Shown: positions 30,920 to 40,357 of the stretch, one piece after another
How the letters are laid out: each line of letters starts with the position of its first letter
Numbering within the stretch: the stretch's first letter is position 1
Assembly: GCA_902564235.1 (NCBI GenBank)
Contig: CACFAG010000006.1
Location: 1 to 58,905, forward strand
Source: an uncultured Prochlorococcus sp.
GTDB lineage: Bacteria > Cyanobacteriota > Cyanobacteriia > PCC-6307 > Cyanobiaceae
Reading direction: 5' to 3'
DNA: 58,905 nucleotides
Translations under genes and position numbers: made by a program
The notes under the pieces: model-generated
Databases searched by the model: none
What the model saw: the letters and a program-made list of their open reading frames with translations, nothing else
What the model was told of the DNA's origin: nothing

Positions 30920-31171
30920 TCAAAAAAACTTCAAATTTAAAATCCATATCCAAATAAAAAAAGTACTAAATTTCAATCCCTCCCCAAATAACAATCCAAA
31001 AGCGATAGGAGGTGAAAATATTAAAAAAAGAATAGAGAATAAACTAAATAAAGCAAATGATCCTCTTAGAAAAAAATTCTTTCTTTTTGTTCTTCTTAGA
31101 TTTTTTAAAGTATTCCACTCCCATTCGATAAACCTGTAGAACTTTTCTGATAATAAAAAAAAATACTTCAT
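30920..31171 (-). CDS. Hypothetical membrane protein
   Basis: An 83-aa protein: aromatic/charged N-terminus (FYRFIEWEWNTLKNLRRTKRK), then two hydrophobic segments (FALFSLFSILFLIFSPPIAF and the C-terminal FFIWIWILNL). The basic loop suggests the N-terminus stays in the cytoplasm. Function unknown. Confidence 0.62.
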   Translation of the reverse strand: MKYFFLLSEKFYRFIEWEWNTLKNLRRTKRKNFFLRGSFALFSLFSILFLIFSPPIAFGLLFGEGLKFSTFFIWIWILNLKFF

Positions 31172-31224
31172 TAATATTATTAATTTCTATCGGCTTTTCT
31201 TATTTATAAAATTAATTTCATTTG

Positions 31225-31515
31225 TTAGCAATAAACCTTGTCCCCTTCTTCCGAAAGATAGTAAATTCTATTTTCTGAACTTACGAAGAAAGTTAATCCC
31301 TTATATTGTGATCTTTTAAATTTATCTAATCTAAGTTTGTGTAAATCCCAATTATCAGTACTTATGTCAGGATTAGATTCTTGTTCTTTTAAGAAAGGCA
31401 CATAAGTTGGAATAATTGTTGTTTTTTTTGCTGACTTATTTTTTCGTTTTGAATAAAAAAGTAATAAAAATAAAAGTACCAAAAAAAGAATTAATAACAT
31501 ATTTGTCATTGTCAA
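31225..31515 (-). CDS. Small membrane-anchored hypothetical protein
   Basis: A 96-aa protein: N-terminal anchor (MLLILFLVLLFLLLFY), basic stretch (SKRKNKSAKKT), then a soluble part with an aromatic end (RIYYLSEEGDKVYC). N-out/C-in anchoring predicted. First gene of a leftward trio of membrane proteins. Function unknown. Confidence 0.65.
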   Translation of the reverse strand: MTMTNMLLILFLVLLFLLLFYSKRKNKSAKKTTIIPTYVPFLKEQESNPDISTDNWDLHKLRLDKFKRSQYKGLTFFVSSENRIYYLSEEGDKVYC

Positions 31516-31671
31516 TTTTTCTAATTTGAAAAAACTTTATTTTGGAGAATCAAGAACTTTTTACAATAAATTTCTTAGTAAGTAAAAAATCCTATTTTTA
31601 TATTCTTGTATTTTTGAATACTTATCAAGGGGTTACTTAAATCAGATTATAAAATTAGTCGCATTTTCAAC

Positions 31672-31815
31672 ATGACTCAAAATTCCATGAATACTCCTTA
31701 TGCAAAAAGAGTAGCTGAAAAATTTAGAGAGGCTCAAAACTATTTAAAAACTAATGGTTTTAGTAGATCAACTCAACATTTACTGGAAGATATTGAAAAT
31801 TCTGTTGAAAAATAA
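31672..31815 (+). CDS. Small hypothetical protein, coupled
   Basis: A 47-aa helical soluble protein (MTQNSMNTPYAKRVAEKFRE, later GFSRSTQHLLEDIENSVEK). Its TAA overlaps the next ATG (TAATG), supporting translation of both. Function unknown. Confidence 0.62.
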   Translation: MTQNSMNTPYAKRVAEKFREAQNYLKTNGFSRSTQHLLEDIENSVEK

Positions 31816-31973
31816 TGCCAATCCCCCCTCACTTACCACAACTACAATATGGCTACGATGATGGCTTTACAACCATTGTTTTTGGTTTAATAGGAAGTTG
31901 CTTAGGATGTATCTTAATTTTATTAATTTCATTTTTTGAATTTAAATTCAAAAAGCAAAATAGTAAGCCTTAA
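31815..31973 (+). CDS. Small membrane protein, coupled
   Basis: A 52-aa protein: Pro/Tyr-rich N-terminus (MPIPPHLPQLQYGYDDG), one helix with two cysteines (GLIGSCLGCILILLISFF), Lys-rich tail. It follows the 47-aa gene with a one-base overlap and converges with ychF. Confidence 0.62.
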   Translation: MPIPPHLPQLQYGYDDGFTTIVFGLIGSCLGCILILLISFFEFKFKKQNSKP

Positions 31974-31984
31974 GAGACTTACTA
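31961..31984 (-). terminator. Weak terminator between convergent genes
   Basis: TAGTAAG/CTTACTA seven-bp stem with a ten-base loop, overlapping the stop codons of both convergent genes; on the leftward strand it is followed by a T-rich stretch. Moderate support. Confidence 0.4.
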
Positions 31985-33073
31985 AACATTAAATAAGAAC
32001 TCCATTACATCACCTTCGTTAACAATATATTCCTTACCTTCACTTCTTAAAAGACCTTTAGTTTTTGCATTGGCAATTGAACCTGAATCAATTAAATTTT
32101 GATACGAAATAGTCTGAGCTCTTATAAATCCTTTTTCAAAATCAGTATGAATTACTCCTGCTGCCTGTGGCGCAGTCATCCCATCTTTTATGGTCCATGC
32201 TTTTGTCTCCTTTTCTCCAGTGGTGAAATAAGTTTTTAATCCCAATAATTTATATGTTGATCTAATTAAAGAACTTAATCCCCCTTCTTCTACTCCTAAA
32301 CCAATAAGGTAGTCTTTTTTATCTTCTGGTTCTAACTCTATTAATTCAGATTCGACTTGCGCTGATATTTTTATACATTCTGTATTTTCATTGCTTGCAA
32401 AATTCTGAACTTTTGATGAGAAATCATTACCTTCAGCTAAATCATTTTCATTCAAATTTGTTGCGTAAATAATTGGTTTTGCAGTAAGGAAGCCTAGTTG
32501 CTTAATTATTAAATTTTCTTCTTCACCCAAAGATATTGATCTAACTGCAAGGCCTTTCTCTAGCTCTTCTTCAATTTTTTCTAGTAAAGTATCTTCTTTT
32601 GCTGCCTCTTTACTAGTTCTAACCTGTTTTTTAATTCTTTCTCTTCTTTTTTGGAGTTGAGATAAATCAGCTAAATTCAATTCTAGATTAATTATCTCAA
32701 TGTCATCCAAGGGATCTACCTTTCCAGAAACATGAATTACATTACTATCTTCAAAGCACCTTACAACATGAACTATTGCATCAACCTCCCTAATATTTGA
32801 TAAAAATTTATTTCCCAAACCTTCGCCTTTACTAGCTCCTTTTACAAGTCCTGCGATATCTACAAATTCAATTTTTGTTGGGATAATATTTTGGCTAGAA
32901 CTTAAATTACCTAACTTTTGCAACCTTTGATCTGGGACTGAAACTATGCCTTTATTAGGTTCTATAGTACAAAAGGGAAAATTAGCCGCTTGGGCCTTAG
33001 CATTTTCTACAAGTGCATTAAATAAAGTTGATTTTCCAACATTTGGTAATCCAATAATACCTGCTTTTAACAT
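31982..33073 (-). CDS. ychF: YchF/OLA1-type ribosome-binding ATPase
   Basis: A 363-aa Obg-superfamily P-loop protein with ATP preference, linked to ribosome and redox/stress responses. G1 GLPNVGKSTLFNAL, switch region NFPFCTIEPN, G3 DIAGLVKGASKGEGLGNKF and the altered G4 (ATNLNEND instead of NKxD, as in YchF) are all visible. A coiled-coil insertion lies at about 130-175 and the TGS domain at the C-terminus (GVIHTDFEKGFIRAQ). Full-length and typical. Single transcription unit as far as can be seen. Confidence 0.97.
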   Translation of the reverse strand: MLKAGIIGLPNVGKSTLFNALVENAKAQAANFPFCTIEPNKGIVSVPDQRLQKLGNLSSSQNIIPTKIEFVDIAGLVKGASKGEGLGNKFLSNIREVDAIVHVVRCFEDSNVIHVSGKVDPLDDIEIINLELNLADLSQLQKRRERIKKQVRTSKEAAKEDTLLEKIEEELEKGLAVRSISLGEEENLIIKQLGFLTAKPIIYATNLNENDLAEGNDFSSKVQNFASNENTECIKISAQVESELIELEPEDKKDYLIGLGVEEGGLSSLIRSTYKLLGLKTYFTTGEKETKAWTIKDGMTAPQAAGVIHTDFEKGFIRAQTISYQNLIDSGSIANAKTKGLLRSEGKEYIVNEGDVMEFLFNV

Positions 33074-33215
33074 TTGAAAAAACTTATGGAAAAATTATCA
33101 AGAAAACATCTTCTAGTAATATAGTATTTACTTAACCAATCTTGGATAAGTTATTTATAATCGTCTTGATTATTTATTTAGTTCCTAAATATTCTCTACT
33201 TCTGCTTTTAAAAAA

Positions 33216-34277
33216 ATGTTTGATTTAATAAAAAAAAATATAAATTTAAGAAGTGGAATTATAGTGCTTTCTCTAGCTATATTTTTCGTTTTTATAACCA
33301 ATTCCTTCAAGAAAAATAAATCAAAAGATATTTCTGATTTTGTAGTTCAAGTTGAAAAAGGAATCCTTTCAGATTCAATTAATACAAGCGGTGAAGTAAA
33401 AGCAATCAGGACAAGCAATATTGGACCTAGGAAGCAAGGTGTAATAAAAGAAATCAAAGTAGATGAGGGTGATCTTGTAAAAAAAGATCAGGTTTTAGCT
33501 TCACTTGATGATGAAGAATTTATCTATAAAATTGAAGAACTTGAATTAAATATGGAAAAGCAAAAATCTGAATTCTTAAGAAGGGAATACCTATATCAAG
33601 AAGGTGCGGTTAGTAAAGAAGACTATGAAAGTTATAAAAATAACTACAACATTAGTAGCGCAAAACTTAATGATGCAAAAGCTGAAAAAAGTTTCTATCT
33701 AATTAAAGCTCCTTATGGAGGAAAGATAACTGCAAAATATGCTGAGATAGGATCTTATGTCACACCAAGTACAAACTTAAGTTCAGACCCTAAAACCAAA
33801 AACTTTATTTTTGAACTATCAGAGGGCCTAGAAATTGTTGCTAAAGTTCCTGAGAGTGACATTGGCAGAATAAAAATAGGTCAAGAAGCCTTAGTAAGAA
33901 TTGAGGCTTATCCCTCAAAAAAATATAGTGCCATAGTTAAAAAAATAGCTACAAGAGCTGTAAAAGATAATAATGTAACCTCATTCGAAGTAACTTTAAA
34001 TTTTAAAAATATTTCTGGAGAAATTAAAATTGGAATGACTGCAGATCTTGAATTTAGAGTGGAAGGTAATGAAGAAAAAATCTTAGTGCCAACAGTTTCT
34101 ATTGTCACTGAAAAAGGTGAAAAAGGAATTTTGAAAGTTGATAAAAACAATTCTCCCAAATTTGAAAAAATCGAAATTGGTATTAGTAGTGGAAATAAAA
34201 CTTCAGTAATTGATGGATTAGAACCTGGAGAGCAAATCTTTATTGATATTCCACCTTGGGCTAAGAAGAGAAAATGA
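33216..34277 (+). CDS. HlyD-type periplasmic adaptor, efflux family
   Basis: A 353-aa membrane fusion protein with an N-terminal anchor (GIIVLSLAIFFVFITNSF), barrel-sandwich halves GVIKEIKVDEGDLVKKDQVL and YGGKITAKYAEIGSYV separated by a short helical hairpin, and C-terminal beta-barrel/proximal domains (VPTVSIVTEKGEKGI). It resembles adaptors of RND or MacB-type efflux pumps more than the HlyD of the RTX operon. No transporter gene is adjacent; it overlaps polA by ATGA. The pump partner must be encoded elsewhere. Confidence 0.87.
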   Translation: MFDLIKKNINLRSGIIVLSLAIFFVFITNSFKKNKSKDISDFVVQVEKGILSDSINTSGEVKAIRTSNIGPRKQGVIKEIKVDEGDLVKKDQVLASLDDEEFIYKIEELELNMEKQKSEFLRREYLYQEGAVSKEDYESYKNNYNISSAKLNDAKAEKSFYLIKAPYGGKITAKYAEIGSYVTPSTNLSSDPKTKNFIFELSEGLEIVAKVPESDIGRIKIGQEALVRIEAYPSKKYSAIVKKIATRAVKDNNVTSFEVTLNFKNISGEIKIGMTADLEFRVEGNEEKILVPTVSIVTEKGEKGILKVDKNNSPKFEKIEIGISSGNKTSVIDGLEPGEQIFIDIPPWAKKRK

Positions 34278-37204
34278 GTTTAAAATCTGAAAACTCTAAA
34301 AAACCAATTTTACTTTTAGTCGATGGTCATTCACTTGCTTTTAGAAGCTTCTATGCATTTAGCAAAGGGATTGATGGAGGTTTAACAACTAAAGAAGGAT
34401 TCCCAACAAGTGTGACTTATGGATTTCTAAAAAGTCTTCTGGATAATTGCAAAAATATTAGTCCTGAGGGCGTTTGTATTACGTTTGATACCGAAAAACC
34501 AACTTTCAGGCATGAATTAGATCCAAATTATAAGTCCAATAGAGATGTAGCACCAGATGTTTTTTTTCAGGATATTGAACAACTAGAAATCATTTTAGAA
34601 GAAAGCCTTAATTTACCAATTTTTAAATCTCCAGGATATGAAGCAGATGATCTCCTAGGCACAATTGCAAATGATGCTTCTTCTAAGGGATGGTGCGTGA
34701 ATATTCTTTCCGGGGATAGGGACTTATTTCAATTAGTAGATGATCAAAAAGATATTTATGTACTTTATATGGGTGGTGGTCCATATGCGAAAAGTGGCAA
34801 TCCAACCCTTATGAATGAAAATGGAGTAAAAGAAAAATTAGGTGTTGCGCCAGAAAGAGTAGTTGATCTTAAAGCCTTAACTGGTGATAGCTCTGATAAT
34901 ATTCCGGGTATTAAAGGGGTAGGTCCAAAAACTGCAATTAATCTACTAAAAGAGAACGACACGCTTGATGGAATCTATCAGGCTTTGGACAAGATTCAAC
35001 AGAACAACGATAAAAAATATAAAGGATTCATCAAAGGTTCAGTTATAGATAAGCTCAGAAACGATAAACATAATGCTTTTCTTTCTAGGGACTTAGCAAA
35101 AATAAATACTGAGGTACCTTTGATATTAAGTGATGGTTATGAATTAAAAAATATAAATCAAGAACTCCTTTCAGAGTCACTGCAAAAACTTGAATTATCA
35201 ACACTTCTCCGGCAAGTTGATATTTTCAATTCAACTTTTAGTAAAGGTGGTTTTGACAAAAATAATATGGCTAAAGAGGAGGAGAAAGATCCAAAGGTCT
35301 CTATTAAAAGTGAATTAGAAAATAGTGAAAATAAAATCCCTAAAATCAAAGTAACTGTTGTAAATGATTTTGAATTACTTGATAAATTAATTCAAAGATT
35401 AGAAAAGACCAATCAAATAGTTTCTTTAGATACAGAGACCAGTAGTTTGAATCCAATCGATGCGGAACTTGTTGGGATAGGGTTATGTCTTGGAGAAGAA
35501 AATGATGATTTATTTTATATACCTCTTGGACATCAAACAAAAAAGGAGACCTCCAATCAATTATCAATTGAAGATGTTTTCTCAAAGCTAAGAAATTGGA
35601 TAGAAGATCCAAAAAAAGAAAAGGCACTCCAAAATTCTAAATTTGATAGGCAAATATTTTTTAATCATGGCCTTGATCTTAAAGGCGTAACCTTTGACAC
35701 CTTGTTAGCAGACTACCTTCTTAATAATCAGGAGAAACATGGGTTAAGTGAAATTAGTTTTAGATTATTTGGATTTAAGCCTCCTTCATTTAAGGAGACA
35801 GTTGGAAAAAATAAAGACTTTTCATTTGTTGATATTGATGAAGCAAGTATTTACTGCGGTTATGATGTTTTTCTAACTTTTAAGATTGTCAAAATTTTTA
35901 AAGAAAGTTTTTCAAAGGAAAAAGATGAATTAATCAAATTGTTTGAAGAAATCGAGCTGCCTTTAGAGCCGGTATTGTCCCAAATGGAAATGAATGGCAT
36001 AACCATCGACATCCCTTATTTGGATAAACTCTCAAAAGAATTAAAAAGTACCTTAGAACATATTGAAAGTAAAGTTTATGAGTTAGCAGAGGAGACTTTC
36101 AATCTATCTTCACCAAAACAACTTGGTGAGATCTTGTTTGAAAAATTAAATTTGGATAAGAAAAAATCACGGAAAACAAAAACAGGATGGAGTACAGATG
36201 CGGTAGTTCTGGAAAGATTAGTCGAAGAACATGAAATAATCCAACATTTAATAAAACATAGAACTCTTAGCAAATTACTTAGCACCTATATTGATGCTCT
36301 TCCAAATCTTATAAACAAAAAGACAGGAAGAGTTCATACAAACTTTAATCAAGCTGCTACAGCGACTGGGAGACTAAGTAGTAGCAATCCTAATCTTCAA
36401 AATATCCCTGTTAGGACTGAATTTAGTAGGAGAATCAGAAAAGCATTCTTGCCTGAAAAAAATTGGAAACTTTTATCAGCTGATTATTCTCAGATCGAAT
36501 TAAGAATACTCGCTCACTTAGCGGATGAAGAAATACTAATAAATGCATTTCACAAAAATGATGACATTCATTCTTTGACTGCAAGATTAATTTTTGAGAA
36601 AGAAGAAATATCGTCCGAAGAAAGGAGAGTTGGGAAAACAATAAATTTCGGAGTTATCTATGGTATGGGAATTAAAAAGTTTGCACGTTCTACAGGAGTA
36701 AGTACTCCAGAAGCAAAAGAATTCCTAATAAAATACAAAGAAAGATATTCAAAAATTTTCAAATTTCTTGAACTTCAAGAAAGGCTTGCCTTATCAAAAG
36801 GTTATGTAAAAACAATTTTTGGTAGAAAGAGAGAATTTAAGTTTGATAAAAATGGACTTGGAAGACTAATAGGAAAAGATCCTTACGAAATTGACTTGCA
36901 ATCCGCAAGAAGAGCTGGCATGGAAGCACAGTCACTAAGAGCCGCAGCCAATGCCCCAATTCAGGGTTCAAGTGCAGATATTATTAAAATTGCAATGGTT
37001 CAACTAAATAAAAAATTCATAGAAATGAATGTTCCAGCAAAAATGCTTTTACAAGTACATGATGAATTATTGTTTGAATTTGAACCAGATTCTTTGGAAA
37101 TTACGAAGAAATTAGTAAAGAAGACTATGGAAGATTGTGTAAAATTAAATGTGCCTCTATTAGTTGATATTGGAATTGGAGACAATTGGATGGAAACAAA
37201 ATAA
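34274..37204 (+). CDS. polA: DNA polymerase I
   Basis: A 976-aa enzyme for gap filling and primer removal. Residues 1-290 are the 5'-nuclease (LLLVDGHSLAFRSFYAF, GYEADDLLGT, GDSSDNIPGIKGVGPKTA). Residues about 345-560 are the 3'-5' exonuclease with intact acidic residues (LDTETSSL, FDTLLADYLL, YCGYDVFLT), so proofreading is likely retained. Residues about 590-976 are the polymerase with motifs A (SADYSQIELRILAHLAD), B (RRVGKTINFGVIYGMG) and C (QVHDELLFE). Its ATG overlaps the upstream adaptor gene, giving likely coupled translation; cysS follows 24 bp later. Confidence 0.98.
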   Translation: MSLKSENSKKPILLLVDGHSLAFRSFYAFSKGIDGGLTTKEGFPTSVTYGFLKSLLDNCKNISPEGVCITFDTEKPTFRHELDPNYKSNRDVAPDVFFQDIEQLEIILEESLNLPIFKSPGYEADDLLGTIANDASSKGWCVNILSGDRDLFQLVDDQKDIYVLYMGGGPYAKSGNPTLMNENGVKEKLGVAPERVVDLKALTGDSSDNIPGIKGVGPKTAINLLKENDTLDGIYQALDKIQQNNDKKYKGFIKGSVIDKLRNDKHNAFLSRDLAKINTEVPLILSDGYELKNINQELLSESLQKLELSTLLRQVDIFNSTFSKGGFDKNNMAKEEEKDPKVSIKSELENSENKIPKIKVTVVNDFELLDKLIQRLEKTNQIVSLDTETSSLNPIDAELVGIGLCLGEENDDLFYIPLGHQTKKETSNQLSIEDVFSKLRNWIEDPKKEKALQNSKFDRQIFFNHGLDLKGVTFDTLLADYLLNNQEKHGLSEISFRLFGFKPPSFKETVGKNKDFSFVDIDEASIYCGYDVFLTFKIVKIFKESFSKEKDELIKLFEEIELPLEPVLSQMEMNGITIDIPYLDKLSKELKSTLEHIESKVYELAEETFNLSSPKQLGEILFEKLNLDKKKSRKTKTGWSTDAVVLERLVEEHEIIQHLIKHRTLSKLLSTYIDALPNLINKKTGRVHTNFNQAATATGRLSSSNPNLQNIPVRTEFSRRIRKAFLPEKNWKLLSADYSQIELRILAHLADEEILINAFHKNDDIHSLTARLIFEKEEISSEERRVGKTINFGVIYGMGIKKFARSTGVSTPEAKEFLIKYKERYSKIFKFLELQERLALSKGYVKTIFGRKREFKFDKNGLGRLIGKDPYEIDLQSARRAGMEAQSLRAAANAPIQGSSADIIKIAMVQLNKKFIEMNVPAKMLLQVHDELLFEFEPDSLEITKKLVKKTMEDCVKLNVPLLVDIGIGDNWMETK

Positions 37205-37228
37205 ACCTTATGAAATACTTATTTTAAG

Positions 37229-38698
37229 ATGATCAAACTTTTTAATACTTTAAGCAAAAAAGTTGAGGTTTTTAAGCCTATTGATGATGTAGTAAAAATT
37301 TATTGTTGTGGGGTAACTGTTTATGATTTATGTCATCTTGGTCATGCCAGAAGTTATATCGCTTGGGATGTATTGAGAAGATTTTTAATTTACAGTGATT
37401 TCAAAGTGAAGTATGTTCAAAATTTTACAGATATTGATGACAAGATCTTAAAAAGAGCGAAAGAAGAAAGCAGTTCAATGGAGGAAGTATCTGAAAAGAA
37501 TATCATTGAATTTCATAAAGATATGGATTCTTTAGGGATAATGCGTCCGGATAGCATGCCAAGAGCAACGAATCACATATGCAATATCTGCTCCTTCATA
37601 ACAATCCTTGAGGACAAAGGTTTTGCATACTCTAGGGATGGAGATGTTTATTATTCTGTTTTCAAAAATAAAAATTATGGAAAACTAAGTAATCAAAATT
37701 TACAAGAACAAAATATCAATCAGCAAGGAAGAATGGTTAATGAGGAAAATAGTAAAAAACTTAATCCGCAAGATTTTGCGCTATGGAAAAAAGCCAAAGA
37801 TGATGAACCATTTTTTGATTCGCCATGGGGTAAAGGCAGACCAGGATGGCATATTGAATGTTCGGCGATGGTTAAAGATGAATTAGGAGATACTATCGAT
37901 ATCCATTTAGGTGGTTCTGATTTGATTTTTCCACATCATGAGAATGAAATCGCTCAATCAGAAGCAGCCAATGGCAAAAAGCTAGCGAACTATTGGTTAC
38001 ACAATGGGATGGTCAATGTAAATGGACAAAAGATGAGTAAATCCCTTAAAAATTTTAAAACTATCAGAGAGCTAATTAAGTCAGGTATAAGCCCTATGAC
38101 TTTGCGATATTTTGTTATGACTGTGAATTATAGAAAACCACTTGATTTTACTGAAGAAGCTTTAAGGAGTGCTTCAGAAGCATGGAAAAACATTAATGTA
38201 GCCCTTTCTTTTATGGACCTTACAAAAGGTACTTTAAAATCTATTGAAAAAAATGAATCTCTCGAAGAAGAATATAAAGAAAAAATAAGTTTTGAATTAT
38301 CTCAAAAAAAGCTTAAATTTTCTGAGGCTCTTGGAAATGACCTTAATACAGCAGGTGCTATTGCAATTATTTACGATTTAGCGAAACCGTTAAAAAACTT
38401 TTTAAACCAATTTCAAAGGGTTGAAGGTTTTAAAATAGACCTAAATGAAAAATTCTTTCTACTTGAGAATTTTAAAACTCTTGAAAAGTTGACCGAGGTA
38501 CTTGGTCTTAAAAAAGAGGTTTTAGTAAAAGAAAGTAAAATAAAAGAAGACGAAATATCATCGCTTATTGATGAAAGATTGAAAGCAAAAATGGAAAAGA
38601 ATTTTGCGAAGGCGGACGAAATCAGGAATTTGTTAAAAGAAAAAGGTATTGAACTTATTGATCAATCAAAGGAAATAACAACATGGATAAGGGTCTAA
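37229..38698 (+). CDS. cysS: Cysteinyl-tRNA synthetase
   Basis: A 489-aa class I synthetase charging tRNA-Cys. The HIGH signature is CHLGHARSY; the KMSKS loop is QKMSKSLKNF. Zinc ligands are visible: YCCGVTVYD (first Cys), WHIECSAM and PHHENEIAQSEA. The C-terminal anticodon-binding part (ARADEIRN-like FAKADEIRNLLKEKGIEL) is typical. Length is normal. It lies in the polA-cysS-dxr run. Confidence 0.98.
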   Translation: MIKLFNTLSKKVEVFKPIDDVVKIYCCGVTVYDLCHLGHARSYIAWDVLRRFLIYSDFKVKYVQNFTDIDDKILKRAKEESSSMEEVSEKNIIEFHKDMDSLGIMRPDSMPRATNHICNICSFITILEDKGFAYSRDGDVYYSVFKNKNYGKLSNQNLQEQNINQQGRMVNEENSKKLNPQDFALWKKAKDDEPFFDSPWGKGRPGWHIECSAMVKDELGDTIDIHLGGSDLIFPHHENEIAQSEAANGKKLANYWLHNGMVNVNGQKMSKSLKNFKTIRELIKSGISPMTLRYFVMTVNYRKPLDFTEEALRSASEAWKNINVALSFMDLTKGTLKSIEKNESLEEEYKEKISFELSQKKLKFSEALGNDLNTAGAIAIIYDLAKPLKNFLNQFQRVEGFKIDLNEKFFLLENFKTLEKLTEVLGLKKEVLVKESKIKEDEISSLIDERLKAKMEKNFAKADEIRNLLKEKGIELIDQSKEITTWIRV

Positions 38699-38750
38699 AT
38701 TTTAAGAAAAAAACCAATTTGAAATTTTTGTTTTTTAAATACACCTTTAA

Positions 38751-40010
38751 ATGGGAAGATATAAGAAATATCAGAGAAAATTGAAATACATTACTGTGCT
38801 CGGTTCTACTGGTTCAATAGGGACTCAAACTCTCGAAATAGCTAGTGAGCAGCCTGATAAGTTTAAAGCCGTAGCTCTTTCTGCAGGAAGAAATATTAAT
38901 TTATTAACTGAACAAGTTAAAACACATAAACCAGAGATAGTGGCAATTGAGGATGAAAGTCTTATAGAGGATTTAAAAGATAATATTAATAACTTAGATT
39001 TGGATAATGCTCCCTTGGTTTTAGGTGGAAAGCAGGGGATTAACACAGTTGCAGCATGGGATAAGGCAGATACTGTCGTAACAGGGATAGTAGGCTGTGC
39101 AGGCTTAATTCCAACAATGTCAGCAATTAATGCGGGAAAAAATATTGCACTTGCTAACAAAGAAACTTTAATTGCGGCAGGACCGATTGTTATTCCTGCA
39201 TTAAAGAAAAATAATAGTAGGCTTTTACCTGCTGATTCAGAACACTCTGCTATCTTTCAATGTTTACAAGGATTACCTAATTATAAAAATGCAGATTTTT
39301 CAACAGGAGAGATTCCTAAGGGTTTAAAAGCAATACATTTAACTGCTTCTGGTGGTGCTTTCAGAGATTGGGCCGTTGAGGATTTAAAGCATGTCACAGT
39401 GGAAGATGCGACTTCACATCCTAATTGGGATATGGGAAAAAAAATAACTGTAGATTCTGCAACTCTTATGAATAAAGGATTAGAAGTTATAGAAGCTCAT
39501 TATTTATTTGGGACCTCTTACGAAAATATCGAAATAGTTATCCACCCTCAAAGTATTATTCATTCAATGATTGAGATGGAAGATTCTTCAGTATTAGCTC
39601 AATTAGGTTGGCCAGATATGAAACTACCCATTTTATATGCGATGAGTTGGCCTGAAAGATTTAAAACAAATTGGAAAAGATTAAACCTAAGTGAAATTGG
39701 AAAATTAACTTTTAAAGAGCCAGACGAGTTTAAATATCCATGCATGGGACTTGCCTATGCGGCAGGAAAATCTTCTGGGACTATGCCTGCAGTCTTAAAT
39801 GCTGCTAATGAAATGGCTGTTGAACAATTCCTCAAAGAAAAAATTTCTTTTCAAGAAATTCCAACATTTATAAGTAAAGCTTGTGAATCACATATGGAGA
39901 ATTTGAATTTGAGTCCCGAATTGGAGGATATTCTTGAAGTAGACAATTGGGCCAGACTTTTTGTTGAGCAAGAAATTAAAAAAGGGAAAAAATACGTAAG
40001 TGTTGGATAA
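38751..40010 (+). CDS. dxr: 1-deoxy-D-xylulose 5-phosphate reductoisomerase
   Basis: A 419-aa NADPH-dependent enzyme of the MEP isoprenoid pathway, converting DXP to MEP. The N-terminal nucleotide-binding motif is [14 protein letters not shown]; the substrate and metal-binding region is visible as [37 protein letters not shown] and [12 protein letters not shown] basic 12-residue extension precedes the usual start; the annotated ATG is the only nearby one. Upstream spacing to cysS is 52 bp. Confidence 0.98.
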   Translation: MGRYKKYQRKLKYITVLGSTGSIGTQTLEIASEQPDKFKAVALSAGRNINLLTEQVKTHKPEIVAIEDESLIEDLKDNINNLDLDNAPLVLGGKQGINTVAAWDKADTVVTGIVGCAGLIPTMSAINAGKNIALANKETLIAAGPIVIPALKKNNSRLLPADSEHSAIFQCLQGLPNYKNADFSTGEIPKGLKAIHLTASGGAFRDWAVEDLKHVTVEDATSHPNWDMGKKITVDSATLMNKGLEVIEAHYLFGTSYENIEIVIHPQSIIHSMIEMEDSSVLAQLGWPDMKLPILYAMSWPERFKTNWKRLNLSEIGKLTFKEPDEFKYPCMGLAYAAGKSSGTMPAVLNAANEMAVEQFLKEKISFQEIPTFISKACESHMENLNLSPELEDILEVDNWARLFVEQEIKKGKKYVSVG

Positions 40011-40012
40011 AA

Positions 40013-40357
40013 GTGAATATAAAAAAACATCTTCTACTATGCGCAACACCAACAAAACAGAAATGCTTTAAAGGCAATGAAGGACAAAAAGCATGGGAAT
40101 GTCTGAAAAAGACTTTAAAAAAATTTGAGAATGATCCCTCTACAAAAAATGTTCATATATTAAGATCAAAAGCTGACTGTTTAAGGGTATGTAAGAACGG
40201 CCCAATTCTTCTTATTTGGCCTGATGGTATTTGGTATGAGAAAGTTTCTCCAGAAAAAATTTCTGAAATTTTTACCTCACATATTATTAATGGTAAGCCA
40301 ATAGAAAAATGGATTTTCAAAAAAACACCATTTTTAAATAGTCCTAGATACTCATAA
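40013..40357 (+). CDS. Thioredoxin-like [2Fe-2S] ferredoxin domain protein
   Basis: A 114-aa protein starting with GTG two bases after the dxr stop. Four cysteines fit the thioredoxin-like ferredoxin pattern: LLLCATPTKQKCF near the N-terminus and DCLRVCKNGPILLIWPDG later. Such proteins bind a [2Fe-2S] cluster in the cytoplasm. A supply of electrons to nearby dxr is not implied by family knowledge. Its last 14 bp overlap the convergent hydrolase gene. Confidence 0.85.
   Translation: MNIKKHLLLCATPTKQKCFKGNEGQKAWECLKKTLKKFENDPSTKNVHILRSKADCLRVCKNGPILLIWPDGIWYEKVSPEKISEIFTSHIINGKPIEKWIFKKTPFLNSPRYS

Noticed and set aside
35346..35627. Leftward ORFs within polA and other core genes
   Set aside because: They are shadows of strongly conserved coding sequence on the other strand.
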